NCBI RefSeq assembly: GCF_020921035.1 | Contig: NC_063152.1 | Coordinates: forward strand, 4,569,001-4,633,000 | Direction of reading: 5' to 3' | DNA length: 64,000 nt | From: Rhodamnia argentea | Lineage: Eukaryota > Streptophyta > Magnoliopsida > Myrtales > Myrtaceae | Part shown: positions 11,811 through 25,075 of the stretch, piece after piece | How positions within the stretch are numbered: position 1 is the stretch's first letter | How the letters are laid out: each line of letters starts with the position of its first letter | Translations under genes and position numbers: made by a program | The notes under the pieces: generated by a model | The model's database searches: none | What the model saw: only the letters and a program-made list of their open reading frames with translations | Told to the model about the DNA's origin: nothing

Positions 11811-13640
11811 TCAATTCGCACAACCGCGCAAATGCGCAACCATGTGCTGGTGGGTTTGGTGGGACATTGCCGACGGAAGGGAATCAAGAAATGGTGGTGA
11901 GGCTATGGACCCCACGGCGGGTGTAGGTGTACGTGATCATCAACCAGCGCGAAAGAATTCCCTTCGCAAATGTGTGCGCAAAACTGCGGCTGCTGATTGG
12001 GAAACGGAAGCAGAAGTCTTGCGGGGGGAAGGGGATCTCGTGTGTTTCTTTTATTAATCAGAACTTCTTGGAGAGAACAAAGGAGGGTAGGTGAGCGGAA
12101 TGTTGGCTACACGTTTCCTCGGAATGCATAGAAGGATAGATGGAGACGGAGCAAGTTTTTGTGCTTGTGTGACGCTTTCTGGGCTACAATAATAAGAACC
12201 AGTGAGAGAGAGAGAGAGAGAGAAGAGAGAGAGAAGTTGAGCTCTTACTTCTCTGTCTGGGGGTTTGCACATGTCCAAGCTAAATTCCTATTTTTTTTTT
12301 TTTTTTTTTTTGGAAAACCTTTAATTTTGTTTTTGAGTTTGAAGCTTATCCATAAAAGAAGAAGCTTGGAGACTTTTTCTATTTGCCAAATATAGACAAC
12401 TTCCAATTTTTGCAAACAAGTTATGTTATGTCTGTTCGAAGGAAAATCATTTTCACAAGATCGTTCTTCGATATTTGGATGACATAAAATTAATTGTTGT
12501 ATGGAAAATAACTTTCATGAACCGAAAATAATATGCTTAAATTGGGAGAAAACGGTTTCTCTTTCTAACAAGAAGGAAATCATTTTCCCTATATTATACA
12601 AAAAATAATGATTTTCATTAAAAATGAATTACATGAAAAAAAAATATTGTATTTTATCATGAATTTTGAGTGAAACAAACGCGACCTAAATTGATGACCA
12701 ACATTTTTGTCGATAAATCTATGATTATAAGAGGGATGGTTTTGGTGAGGGACTATTTATGCAATGGACTAATCTTGAAAGGGGAGATCATTATGAATTA
12801 CCACAATTCATACATTACTATTAACCCCCTTGCTCTATTTGCAAATTCATGGACTTTTAATGTCAATCTAGAGTCTATTAATAGCTTCTTTAAGTACTCT
12901 AGTTACACTTTTAGAGGCTCAAAATCCCATTTTTGGTCATCTTTGTCCCACTCCCAACCCTTTATGTCCTACCCTCTTTTTTTTTGCTCAATATTGAATG
13001 AGTAATCCCATAAAAAAGGAAGGTATATTTTGTAATATCACTATCAATTATTCTTAAATCTTAGCCCGATAGATTTAGATACGGTATAATATTTAATATT
13101 AAACTTAAGATAAGCTTAAGCATAGAAATCAAGTGTTCCTTTGCATCAATACATTTTTTAACTCCACTATGAATTAAAATGTTTATGACTAAATCCATGT
13201 AAATCTCTTAAAATGTGCACTTCTGGCAAGTATAATGTATGCTTCCGACAAGTTTGGAAATAAAAATACGGACCTTTCCCAACCCTGGTAAATGACTAAA
13301 TCAGGTTATTAGGTGAGTTAATTAGAATTAAGGCAACATTTAGGTAAGGGGAGTTAGGTTAGCATGTGCTCTAAATTCCAAATTGAGGGTCTAAGTCACT
13401 TGTTCAAAAAGGGATTTCCATCCTTTTGCTGTTGCCCACGCAATTAAGGAACCAACCGAGCTAAGCCAAGCATCGAAGAACTCATCCAACTAATTTTCTG
13501 CATTTAAACTTGACAATGACATTTTTTTTTATGAATATTTAAATGATCACTGGGAGAAAGTTTGTTGATGTAAATGTCTGTGCTGATGCCTGGTGATGAC
13601 TTGTTCAAAGGCTGGTTTGTCAAATGAATTTGTATAAAAA
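11811..13640. other. ADT promoter side and AT-rich intergenic spacer
   Basis: It contains a GA microsatellite (about 12,203-12,236) in the probable ADT leader or promoter and a poly(T) run at 12,291-12,311. The rest is spacer with no recognisable gene. Confidence 0.5.
12203..12236. repeat. GA microsatellite upstream of ADT
   Basis: GA repeats, interrupted once, about 400 bases upstream of the ADT start codon. GA/CT tracts are common in plant leaders and core promoters. Confidence 0.7.
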
Positions 13641-13649
13641 TACACCATC

Positions 13650-14440
13650 TGATTTTTATTTATTTTTTGAAAGTAGTCATTGTGTTGGATTTCACATGCA
13701 ATTTATAATGTCATTAGTAGATCATTAGTTTTCAAGAATGCATCGGAAGCTAAATGTCTACATTTGATCCAACATGACCTCCATTAAAATGTCCATTTTT
13801 GTATGTGGTTAGTGAGGGAAATTTCATCTAGCTAGTATGGTGCACGGAGGCGAGGATGTGGAGTGGGGTTAAGGATACGGGGTCGGGGTCGGGGTCGGGG
13901 GCATTGTCCTGTTTTATTATCGTTCCTACTCAATCGAGATTGCGAAGACACCCAAATTAAAAATATGTAATTTTTTTTGTTTCTAGTGAACACTTCAATC
14001 AGCTCGTACACTTTCAAATTATAAGTACAGGAGAAACACGGATTTCCCCCCTTCCTTGGTTGAGACCCTCCTATCAAATATGCCAACAACCATTGACTAA
14101 GATGTGCTCTAGAATTTCATGGCAAGATTGACACGATTTTATTTCCTTGACTGGATTTGCCATAATTGCTAATTATACAGCACCTAACAATGGGAACTTC
14201 AAGACAAGCACTCGATTAGCCTTCCCCTTTTTGGGCATGTTTTGAAGTAATCTTTTAATGATTTTGCGATTGTTGTTATAGATTCTAGATGTTTTCACAG
14301 GTTATATCGTTATTCGTAATTCAATTATTATTATTATTATTTACTTTGAGTATCTTCTTCCGACAAACCACAGGAACGGACCCGGTAATAAAAGAATGCT
14401 AAGAAATTGAGGAGGGAGGAAATGATTGTAAATAAAATAA
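13650..14440. repeat. Tandem duplication, copy 1
   Basis: This segment is similar in order to 15,730-17,180. Matching landmarks: AAAGTAGTCA near 13,670 and 15,735; the GGGG-rich stretch and ACTCAATCGAGATTGCGAAGA at about 13,928 and 15,954; CTCCTATCAAATATGCCAA at about 14,068 and 16,147; and TTGAGGAGGGAG at about 14,407 and 17,153. No gene was recognised in either copy. Confidence 0.7.
13877..13899. repeat. GGGGTC hexanucleotide repeat
   Basis: Three to four tandem GGGGTC units inside tandem duplication copy 1. Copy 2 lacks the expansion. Confidence 0.7.
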
Positions 14441-14542
14441 GAAATTTTGATACTCTGCAGTAGACACACTTTTGAAATGATGAGGAGTTATAAAAATGAT
14501 ATTGGAACAAGGAAGAGAGTGAAAGGAGCAAATGTAATAAAT

Positions 14543-15054
14543 AGGAAAAAAATTATTCTAAATCTATTGCACTTTTATCAATTCAATTTTAAACCTTTTT
14601 CATTTTTTTCAATTAAGTCCTATTGGTTGAAATCGCTGACGTGGACGCCGATCATCCGGTGTGACACGGCCGGCATTGACGTGGATAATTTTTAAGGTTT
14701 TTAAAAATTATATTAAATGTTTAGTGTTCTTTCTTTTTCCTTTTTTTTACCTCTATTTTTTCTTCTTGGTGGCCAGCGAGGGTCGTCGAGCCCTCATCGG
14801 CTACAACCACTGAGAAAGAAACTAAAAGGAAAGAAAAAATTATAAAAAATTATAAAAAATATTGAACTATTATTAAAAATCGCATGCGCCAATGCTTGCC
14901 ATGCCATGTTGCAAAGCCGGTGTCTATATCAACGATTTTTGGTCAATAGGACTCAATTGGCAAAAAGTGTATGACTCAATTGACGAAAGTGCAAAAGATT
15001 AATGATTGAATTGGTAAAATGCATTAGGTTTAGAACTTTTTGAACAATTTTTCT
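14543..15054. mobile_element. Non-autonomous inverted-repeat element
   Basis: The outer ends are inverted copies of each other: the left arm reads towards CTAAATCTATTG and the right arm's complement reads CTAAACCTAATG. The arms contain repeated phrases of the type CAATT-AG-CCTAAA-CTTTT. It is flanked by an 8-base direct repeat TAATAAAT (14535-14542 and 15055-15062). The centre has a GC-rich block (about 14,765-14,815, GAGGG/CCCTC). It has no coding capacity. Confidence 0.7.
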
Positions 15055-15729
15055 TAATAAATGGATGTTGGGGGGAGATATAAAAGTGGTCATATTGCCA
15101 ACTATGACAAAATGGCTAAAGAAATTTGCAAAACCCTAAGACTGCTCCATTTACAATAGCTTATACACACATTGTAAGTTGCAATTTTTCCTGAGCTAGG
15201 AGTCTTGGGAGTTAAGTTTGACTCACTCATACGTTCAAATTTGTATGACATGAAAGTTCTTCAGCAACTTTGAAAGCATGATGGTCAAGACATCAATTGA
15301 TACAATTGAGGGAAAATTGTAAAGTTGAAGCTCTCAAAAGGACGCAAACCCCCAAACAAAAATTCAACAACCCTCCTGCTCCTTGAGAGAAGCTTCCTAA
15401 CAGAGAAGTTAGGTTTTAACACGTCAATGATAAGTTGAATGGTTAGATAGTCAAAGTTTTGAACGTGGAAGAATACGTGTTGACTCATGCTTTTATATTT
15501 TTGCTTTTATCTTGAAAATTTAGTATATGAATATTTTTTTTTATATTAGACATCGGACAGCTCACCTCATATCTTTAACAAAGAGAATATAGACATAACA
15601 GGTATGGGAACTTCCTTGGCCTCTTCCTAGACTCTTGTTATCATCATTGATAGGTTTCTGTGTCGAGAATGTTCTATAACCTAAATTTTTATGTTCGATT
15701 GAAGGAATTCTATTTTTTTTTTTTTTTTT

Positions 15730-17180
15730 TGGACAAAGTAGTCACCGTGTTGGATCTTTCATAACATCTCTATCCCATGTTGTTATTTAATCATTCATTT
15801 CATGAGTGCATTTTAAGCTAAATGTCTATATTTGATCAAAGATGATGTCGACTAAAATAGTATCGTGCTAGCACGGCGCATGGAGGGCGGGGATGAGGAG
15901 CGGGGTTATGGTCGCGTAGGTTGGGAGCACCGCCTTGCCCTACTACTTTTTCTACTCAATCGAGATTGCGAAGACATTCATCCAAAGGAAAAATTATCTA
16001 AAAAGTTATAAATCTATTACATTTCTGTCAATTCAATTCTAAAATTTTTAATTTTCATAACGAACGCCTAAATAAACGCATAAGATATAGCAACTTATAA
16101 GTATGCCCAAGAAGAAACACAGATGTTCCCATTCTCAGGTCCAGATTCTCCTATCAAATATGCCAATAACCATTTACCACAATGTGCTCTAGAATCTCAT
16201 TGCATGATTGACCGCATTTTACTTCCTTTCATGGATTTGTCCATGACTGGTAAATAGATAGCACCTGAAAATGGCAACTTCCAGATCAGCACTTGATATT
16301 TTTTCCGAGAAAAGTGTAAAAAAAAGTCCTAAACCTATTGCGGTGATGTCAATCCAGTTCTAGTCCTTTTATTAGTACCAATTTAATCCTAAACATTTTG
16401 TATTTGTGTCAATTGAGTTCATTCAGCCAATTTTAATAGAAAATTGCTGATGTGGACATTTTTATATATAGATAATTTTTTGATTTTGCATTTTTTTCTC
16501 TTTCTTAGATGTACTTTTTTCTTCTTTTTATTGAAGGCCAGTGAGCGTGTCGCGGCCCTTGATGGCTCTGGGTGAGGGGTCGGGGGCCCTCGTTGTGGCC
16601 AACAAGGGCTGCAAGCATTTGCCCAAATCTAGTGAGGGCTGCTACGCCCTCTCCGGATTTGGCGAAGCGAAGGCGAAGCGGTAAAATATTAAAAAAATGT
16701 CTATGTCAATGCCAACCGTGTCACATAGGACAATCGGCGTCCACGTCGCCGATTTTCTAGTCAAAATTAATCGGATAGAGTCAATTGCAACAAGTACAAA
16801 ATGTTTAGGACTGAATTGATACCAATAAAAAGTTTAGGATTGAATTGGCACCAATTCATTAGGTTTATGACTTTTTTTGATATTTTTCCCTATTTTTTTC
16901 CTTTTTCTCTCTTCTAGGGCATGTGTTGGAGTAAGCTTTTAATTAAATTTTTTTTTATTGTTAATGATAATTTCTACCGTACTTAAAACATATAACATCT
17001 CGTCTCGATTTCGAGGTTTTCCCATATATAACAATCTAGACGTTATTCGCGGTTTAGATAACTATATGTTACTTAATTTCTTTTAATTTTTTCTAAGTAT
17101 CTGCTTCTGACTACCCAAACGAACGAGCCCGATAACAAAAGAACGTTAAACAATTGAGGAGGGAGAGATTTATGCCTCTA
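15730..17180. repeat. Tandem duplication, copy 2, interrupted by an inverted-repeat element
   Basis: This is the second copy of the segment at 13,650-14,440, longer mainly because an inverted-repeat element (16,307-16,890) entered it. The duplicate on the left is the empty-site control for that insertion. Confidence 0.65.
16307..16890. mobile_element. Non-autonomous inverted-repeat element with GC-rich core
   Basis: The left end is GAGAAAAGTGT and the right end's complement is GGGAAAAATATC. CCTAAACCTATTG-type arms follow on both sides. A T-rich direct repeat (TATTTTTTCC left, one extra T right) flanks it. The core at about 16,540-16,675 is GC-rich with opposed GAGGG and CCCTC blocks. The paralogous segment near 14,210-14,240 lacks the element, so insertion is supported. 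Confidence 0.7.
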
Positions 17181-20100
17181 ATAATGACAATGTCCTCGTA
17201 TTTCGCGTTTGGACAATTTGACAACATCCTTTCCTACTTTTAAACTTTTTCTATCTAGTTACAAATCGTGCTAATCATCCATTATTGTCCAAAAATCGTT
17301 CGAAACCTAACCCCGTCAATTCCGCCCGCCTTTCAATATTCGAATCACGGCATCGTCTTCTAACCAACGAGCGTTCATTCGAGTTCATTTTATTACGATC
17401 TAATTTCGCAACCGAAATATCAATTTTCAGCTCGTCGATCACCACGACTATGGACCCATGCACGAGCCGCCAGCATTTTTCAATCAATCTCGACGACTTG
17501 GTTGGGTCCTTCCACAGCACCAATCGTACCACAATTTAACATAAACATGTGGCGCACGACCATTTAGGAACCAATTAAAAATGACATCATTGTCAATATT
17601 TGGTGGACCTATTCTCAGATAGTTCAGCTCATCCACCAGTTTTGTCCCGTGGGTCATCACCGGAATTTGATGAGAATTTTCTCCTCCTATGCTAACTCTA
17701 TCATCGCTCTGTACACTTCATTCACTCTACATAAATCAATAATTTCTCTCCACACACACACACCAAATGACTCCATTGGTACATACCACCAACAGAAAAA
17801 TAGGTGATGTTAGAGAAAAATGATAAATTTATACAAAATATGGGTAATTGAGACTATTTTTTTGCATAGCAAAGTAAATTTAGACACGAGCATGTCCTTA
17901 AAAAAGCTTGATGGAAAGCTGGAAGAGAAGCCTTCCGTAAGTTTTTCTGGTATTTCCCTCCCTCCAAGGAAAGAAAAAAACAATTTAAAAGAAATCGAGG
18001 GTGTAAGGCGTGGAGGTATCGGCACGTTAAAATAAAGAATGCATTCATATCGCCTCTTCTAGTACAGCTAAAGACAAGCCAATTACATTGCAATGATTGA
18101 CTTAATTCCACGAAACTCGATATTAAAAGATTCCGTAATATTTTAATGCAACAACAGTTTCATCCTCACTTCAATAACTAGTGTCTCAACATTCTTTTTA
18201 TAATTATCCTTTGCCTCATTTAAATTTTGAAACTTACGCACTTAAGACTTTTTCTTTATTAGAAACTTTCATAAGATGCGAGTATTTTCATGTAACATTA
18301 CAAACAAATTTTGTCATTGCTTTATCTTTTTAATTTAGATAATATTTTAGGCTCGCGATTTGTTTTTACCCCATTTTTGGCTTCTAACACCCGCTATCAC
18401 CTTAAATTGGTCACACTATCTCTTGTAAGTCCCACTCTTGATTTAAGGTTATTTCTGATGTTTTTTCCTTCATTTTTCCTAGTTGTAATTTTACTTAAAG
18501 GACAAAGCTACCTATGGCCCTTTCAAGCGACAAATGGAGGTCAAGGGACCAACTCTTGATATATGATTGATTCTGACATTTTTTTATATTCATTTATGGT
18601 TTCTTCTTCTTCTTTTTTTATTTCCTGTTTGGGATTAAATTGGAGTCCCACTTTTTTTTGGAAAAAAAAATAGTCTATTTGACAGATAACCAAGTAATTA
18701 TTGTATTAATGAGTTGTATATTTCAACCTTTTTTTTTATTTTTTACTAGCAAACCGTTATTCTAAAAATAACCTAAGCATGAATACGAGAGAAAAGAATC
18801 ATCTACATATTTTAATGAATGCATTTGATTTATTTATGACTTTATATTTGTCATTATGTCCGTGTATTTTAACTGCTCAATTGTCATTTTATTCGCTAAA
18901 TGTGTAGTTCATTTTTTTTGGTTTAATTTTCATGCCATCATTGGACGAATTTATAAAAACATTATATGATATGACAAAGTTAATTACATTAAAAATTTCA
19001 AATATCCATTATTATTATGCAAATTCAAAATAAAATGCTCTCCAAAAATTTATAGGAAATATTATCGTTACTTTGATTACATGGAATAGGAAAAAAAAAG
19101 GACCCACAAGGGATAATATGGTCATTTCAAGGTGGTAGAGGTTTTTTTTTTTTTTTTTTTTGTCAGAAGGTGGTGCAGGGTTTTAGAAACCAAAAAAGAG
19201 GTGGAAAAAACGCGAGCCATAATTTAAATTTTGGTGAGAAAATGAAAAATATTTTTATTTTTAACTATCATAATAATGCTCATAGATCGCGGCTAGATCG
19301 GGGATCACATCCCACAAGTTCTTTTTTAACCAAGCGTTGATCTCATGTGCACACTTACAAAAACTAAATAAACAAAAAATATTTTCCTCGTCCATAAATA
19401 TATCTAAATTGAAATTATTGTTGATAAGGAAAATATTTTTTATTGATCAATTATTTTAAGCGATAAAAGCGATCATTTTTAAGACTATATTTTTCAAATC
19501 ATTCACATTGTGCAAAACAAATGGAGTCTAGTATTAGTAAAAAATTTCCACAAATCGTCTAAATTTACAAAAATAGCTTATTAGTGTGCAACTATTTTCC
19601 CTGCAAGAGACAATCCTGTTACACGTTGTCCTGTAATAATCCTATTTTTAGAGAGAAAAAAGCCCATGGTCTAAAATATGGTCTCAAATAAATTTGACTA
19701 GAGTCTATTGGACTGACTGTGCAGAAATCAAAGCTTGAGATGCATCTTGTCCCCATCACCATCGACACTTTTCTCATCAGATTTCACTAACGTTGACACC
19801 GACATTTAAACCAACTTTGAACAGGTCCAGGTGGAATCAAACGCCTAACTTTCTTGTCGGTGAGATGTTAAGAATTCCACAGTATTAAACCAACAAAAAG
19901 ATGAGATCACATGATCGCCCCTATCCCCATTGGGATGAAAGTCAAAATTCAGAATTGCAGGAAAAGTAGAATTGACTGGACCCTTTATCATCCGGTTACA
20001 ATGTATCTAAGCAGAAGAGAAGTAGCTTTCGATTTCGATTACCATGAGTTCATGCTTGCTTTTAATTGATGATTGCGATCATTGACTTAGATAAATTCTC

Positions 20101-21842
20101 CACCTAACTAAAAGCATGCCTTCAGCGACCAGCATAGGATTACCGCTTTCTGTTTCTTTCGGTCAACTGTTTTTGTCACCCGATTAGCCCGGGGTCTTCT
20201 AGAAAATGGAAAGATCGAGGATAGGCGGCCAGCCTCCTGGAGAGGATGTGCTGGGCATCCTGCCGATTCCCTTGCCCTCGCAACAGATGAGATAGGCCAT
20301 TGTCCAGGCTAGCGATGATTCATTTCAGGATAGAACAGTTTCCACTCGAGAACATGGAACCTACCCAGTCAAGATCGGTTTCAAGTCTTTGGAATCTGAA
20401 ACTGAACTGAAACTAAACCGATAGGTTCTGGGTCTCAAGTTTTTGTTTCATACTTAAAATATATTAAACTCACTTTTGGCATAATTAGTACATTATATTG
20501 CCTTGGCCAAATGGTGGAAGCACTTCGAGGACTCTTTTGGAATTGGCTTGGCTAGCCCATTCCTCCGTATAAAACCGGCGGTTTAGAGGACTAACTCGGG
20601 AACTAGACTGGTCTCGGCCCCGCTGCCAAGCTTTTTACCTATGAGCCTATCTGGTTCACCTAAAAACCAGCCAATTCAGTCTGGCTCAAGCCAGTTATTA
20701 GATTGAAACGAGTTTCGATGCTCGCCCTCGACGCTCGCCCATAGTCACGGCGTATATGGGATACCTACAACATCACAACAAGTCCATTCTGACAACGTCC
20801 TAGGAGACAAAAAAAGAAAGAAAGAGAGAGTATGGTATTTGTAACCTCTTGAGATTAGCTTGACCATTAGAAAACAAGCTTGCGCGTGCCGTTGAGACAT
20901 TGCGCACATGTTCAGTCCTCACATTTCATGCAAATAATCTCCCAACGCAGGTCTTCGCTTGCGTGTATTGCTCGGTATAGATAATCAGTGAGGTCATACA
21001 GATTAGGTCAACAGTGCAAGCCCAAGTCCAAACCAAGAAAATGTTGCCCTGCACTAGCCCGCCCCAGATACATAATCGGGCTTCACTGGGCCAATGAGAC
21101 AGTCCTTGCCGGGGTCCAATACTTTATTCCATCATCGAAGCAAGTTTCATCTAGGAATCAATCGTCGTAACTAATCCGATCGTATGCCAGATCTCAATTC
21201 ACAGATACAAGTTTCAACTGATAATACGTCATTCAAGGATACCCTCTGGATTTCTAAACAATTTCGCTTGCATCACGCATTGGGTTGTAATCGAGCTGAG
21301 CCAATTCAATACGTTATCCAGAGATAGACGTCACGTACCTATGTCAGAGAGGTAGTGGTGGCTCTTGCCACTAATCACTTGCCCAAAACTTGAAATCTAT
21401 TCATAATTTGTTAGATCATATCGGCTTAAAAAAAATTAAGTTTTGCCCACATTAGGTGTGCGGATATGATGCCGGAAATACACCGATTTTACACTACCCT
21501 TCAATTCGAATTAGCAAAAGCAATTTCTCCTCACATAATATGGGATTCCAGCTCTCAGAAAGATGACAGATCCCAAGCCAAGATCAGCTGCTCCTGCTAG
21601 CTGGACTGATCAAGTGAAAATACAATCAAGTCTATGACGAGTCTTTTCATTTGAGTTTACCCCCACAAATCGATAAAACTTCATAAAAGATCCTAATGGA
21701 GCATTGTGATGATGAACATCCGTGATGATATGAAGAAACACGGACGAATAAATTGCAAAGCAACACTCGGAATTTTTGGAATTTTGAGCACGATCTTCTC
21801 TGCAACGAAACAACTTTTTGTTTTGTTGCCCCAGTGGATAGA
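17181..21842. other. Long AT-rich intergenic stretch without a recognised gene
   Basis: Open frames here are short and overlap on opposite strands (for example 17,275-17,539 both ways). There are poly(T) runs at 19,143-19,160 and a block at 20,340-20,700 with repeated ACCGG/AACCGA phrases like those at 22,740-23,140 and 52,940-53,240, probably decayed repeat. I see nothing else to support. Confidence 0.45.
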
Positions 21843-22052
21843 TTACAAGCGAGAGAGCTGAGATCCGACGGGGAAGTAAGTCATTGGGATCGGAGGAGAT
21901 TTTGACTTCCTCTTGGAGGAGTTCTTGGATTTCTCTTCATCTTTTGCCCGGTCTTTGCTTCTTGAGCTGCTCTGCGATTGATCCTTGCCTTCGCAATTGA
22001 TCTTGCTGTTGGAGTGACGGAACCATCCCAAAAAGCCTGAGAAGATTCTCAT
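21843..22052 (-). CDS. Small array protein, copy A (69 residues)
   Basis: This is the most distant intact member of the small-protein array. It starts at the ATG 22050-22052 (MRIFSGFLGWF) and ends PPIPMTYFPVGSQLSRL. The middle is Ser/Lys/Asp-rich, probably disordered. It has no signal peptide and no membrane segment beyond the short hydrophobic N-terminus. A longer open frame extends upstream but has no ATG there, and it is a GCC-rich 5' leader (about 22,060-22,105). A TATA box on the minus strand lies at about 22,258-22,266. Function unknown. It sits 5.4 kb from the next copy. Confidence 0.75.
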   Translation of the reverse strand: MRIFSGFLGWFRHSNSKINCEGKDQSQSSSRSKDRAKDEEKSKNSSKRKSKSPPIPMTYFPVGSQLSRL

Positions 22053-22257
22053 GATTGCTGGCAGCGGTGGCGGCGGTGGCGGCAGCGGCGGCGGCAATGG
22101 CGGACTTATGGTTTTCGAGTCTTGGATTGGCTGATTTTTTTTCTGTGACCCTTGAAGCTGAAAAGCAGAGACAATCACAAAGTGGAAGTTGGTGAGTCTT
22201 TGCTTTTGTTGTGAAGCAAATTACATGCAATTTGTCTGACATTGACTTCCCCTTGTG

Positions 22258-22266
22258 TTTATATAG
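22258..22266 (-). promoter_or_regulatory. TATA box of copy A
   Basis: CTATATAAA on the minus strand, about 206 bases upstream of the ATG, leaving a leader of about 175 bases. Confidence 0.5.
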
Positions 22267-22464
22267 AGAGATGTTGCTTGGGTTCCACGCGAATTTACTT
22301 TATCAATTTAAAGGAAAATAATTGAAGAATATAGTACTCCAATTTGTCTGACATTGTGCGGTATAGTATACTCCAAGAGTTCAAAGTCAATGTCCGTGAA
22401 AAAGATATCAGATTATACCTACTCAACTCATCAATGGGAAAAAAAAATCATCAATAAAAAACCG

Positions 22465-22648
22465 TTGGCGTATTACCCCAATGGCCACTCTTCCCATTTG
22501 AGAAGAGAGAGGTGCGGGGTTCGAATTCCCACCTTCGAGAGGAGCGGGGTGGGGACACGTGAGAAGGGAGTAGGGTTTCACAACCTGCACACGACACATA
22601 GTACACACACAATGTGGCTAGGATAGAACCGGGATAAAAAAAAAAAAA
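22465..22648 (+). mobile_element. Probable tRNA-derived SINE
   Basis: A box B-like GGTTCGAATTCC lies at 22,518-22,529, about 50 bases after a box A-like region, and the element ends in a 13-base poly(A) tract (22,636-22,648). Size (~185 bp) and layout fit a plant SINE. I could not find a clean target-site duplication. Confidence 0.45.
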
Positions 22649-22659
22649 AGGATGCTCTC

Positions 22660-25075
22660 GAAAAAGCTATTACTCAAAACCCGGTGTTGCGTAGTATATG
22701 CGGATAGTTCTAATTAATGGACGGGCAGCCATATGGACTTGTTGGGATCCAGAAGGCAAACCAACTGGTTAAAGGACCCGTGCCACCCAACTTTGGTTTG
22801 GACCAGTCCAGTCTCGGTATATCTCATAGGCTGGAGCAGTTTTCGATCTGGTTTCTGAATGGCCCAATCATTGGACCGGTCACATTCTTTTTGTGATTTA
22901 TCATTCATTTTTTTCGTTAACGACATATTCACCGGATCACCATTCGTTAACAGCATCACGTTGTTGCTAAACCTGAAAGTTATCCTAAGCATTCTAAGTA
23001 TGTTAGGTTTATGTTTGCAATTACGAATCTAAAAGAAAAATATATTAGTTGGTCCGATCCTAGCAGGTTCCAATTTTATGGACCCAGGAATTGGATCCCT
23101 CGAGAGCCGGACCGAATTGGCCGGTTTGTTTGGGTCCAAGCAGTTCCCGATTTATTATGCTCAGCCCTAATATCTTAAGCTACGGTAGACCTGAACCACA
23201 CATTAGACCCAAACTTCAAGATTGATTTTGAGTATCGCCTTGTTCATAAAATGACGTGTCTACAACAATACAAATGTTCCCCCAGTTGGGCAACATGTTT
23301 ATGCCACGAGGATTAAGCGAACCAAGACAAGTTTTTGTCTAATTGCAACGAGATTAGAAAGGTCAACCATGGGATTAGTCGTAATTTTTGACTCCCAGAT
23401 GACAAAATGTGACTGCAATTCTATGGTCATTCTTGCCTTCTTAGTTTGTTTGTTTGTTTTTTTTAATTTTAAATTTTTTGTTCAGAGCCTTCTTAGGTTT
23501 GAATATTACGGACATGAACTCGAGTATTCTTGGACCATACGCTCTTCCTTCCCAGTGCGCTTCCACCTTGTCACGTTATTAAATATATTTTCTTGCCGTT
23601 TTTTTTTCCTTGATCACCGAGAGTCAAATTGAGCTCACTAGAAAAAAATGATCTAGCATACACAATCCAGATTTAAATAAAGCTAAATATATAGGGGACA
23701 ATGATTGGACCTAATATTTATCATGATAATTCATTTGAATCCTAACATTTTCACTTCGTATATTTAAGTCATAAAAATTACCATTTCGATGCATTTAAAT
23801 CCTTCCGTTAACTCCGTTAGTTTTAAAAATGGATGAGAAATGACACGAGATGATTTTAAAAATGGATGAGAAATGACACGGGACAATTTTCTTCATTCTA
23901 TCAATTCCACATGGTAGTAATAAACAAAATGCCAAGTAGGTTTTCCATCCCCCAAAAATCCTAACAAAACTGGTGGAATGGCGGTGGATGACTGTGACAA
24001 GTTTCAAGACTTAAATGCACGAAATAAAAATTTCAGGACTCAAGTACATTATCGAAAAAGGGTTAGGACTTCTGCTATAAGTAGATATACACTGTAGATA
24101 TATAATGTAGTACCATAATTTTCTTGCGAATAACCGAGCGAAAAAATGGAACTAAATGAGATCTATGCAAGTAAATTGTCTATATGATAACTCCATAAAT
24201 GAGATAAAATCATGTTTGAATTCATCTTTAGGGAGGATTTCTTAATTTCTGGTTCATTGATAGAAGCATTTTAGGTGCGGAGAATTATTAAAAGAGTCCT
24301 AAATCTATTGAAATTGGGCCAATAGTCATAAACTTTTATTTTAGCTAATTGAGCCCTAAAATTTAGACCATTTTACCGGTCGGCGTTGATATGGCATCGT
24401 CGGTGCTGACATATCAAATTTAATAACATTTCAATATTTTTGAATTTTTTATTAATTTTCATAAGGGCCTGTAGGAGGCCACTGGCTGTTGGGCAAGGGT
24501 CTCGAGCACTCGCCCGTAGTTGGGCAAGGGCTAGCGCCCTCTTTCTAGCCCTAACCAAAACAAGAAAAAGAAAAAACACAGAAAATTTTATTAAAAATTT
24601 TTCACACTAGCGATGGCTGATCAAATAGATTGAATTGACACAATTTCAAAATATTTAGGAATTAATTGTAAAAAAAAATATTAAGACTGAATCGACACGA
24701 TTGCAATAGATTTAAGATCTTTAAAAAATATTTTCAAATTATTTATTTTTAGACAAACAAATGAAACCTTAGCATGATTCTAATGGGTTGATTCAACGAA
24801 CAAATTCATGCCTCCATGCATGTGATTATTATCCAAAGACAATCCTAATTTGCGAAGAACCAATAAATGAATACAACTTATGAAGGTTGGGGCAGCCTAC
24901 GAACAATGGGGAGACTTCTAACATATTTGTCAACGTTGATATAGTAGCATGATCCGATTCTATCCTTAGCCTCCTCAATCAATAAAGGTATAAATAATAA
25001 TTAATCGTGTACAAAAATTAATTTAGCTCATTTTCTTGTCTTCTATTATATATTTAGATTACAGATTTAAAATAA
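22660..25075. other. Intergenic with decayed repeats
   Basis: It holds an ACCGG-rich decayed repeat (about 22,740-23,140), an inverted-repeat element (24,275-24,740), and a pair of 38-base direct repeats near 23,825 and 23,851 (GATGAGAAATGACACG). No gene recognised. Confidence 0.4.
24275..24740. mobile_element. Non-autonomous inverted-repeat element, GC-rich core subtype
   Basis: The left arm begins AGTCCTAAATCTATTG and the right arm ends with its near-complement (CAATAGATTTAAGATCTTT). The core at about 24,465-24,545 has opposed AAGGG and CCCTC blocks, the same subtype as 16,307-16,890. Confidence 0.6.

Noticed and set aside
17275..17539. Overlapping frames of 84-85 codons on both strands
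   Set aside because: Mirror-image open frames in a moderately GC-rich patch. Neither shows a domain or family motif.
22053..22178. N-terminal polyproline extension of copy A
   Set aside because: The frame is open, but its apparent start codon is GTG, not ATG. The GCC-rich stretch is better read as a 5' leader.
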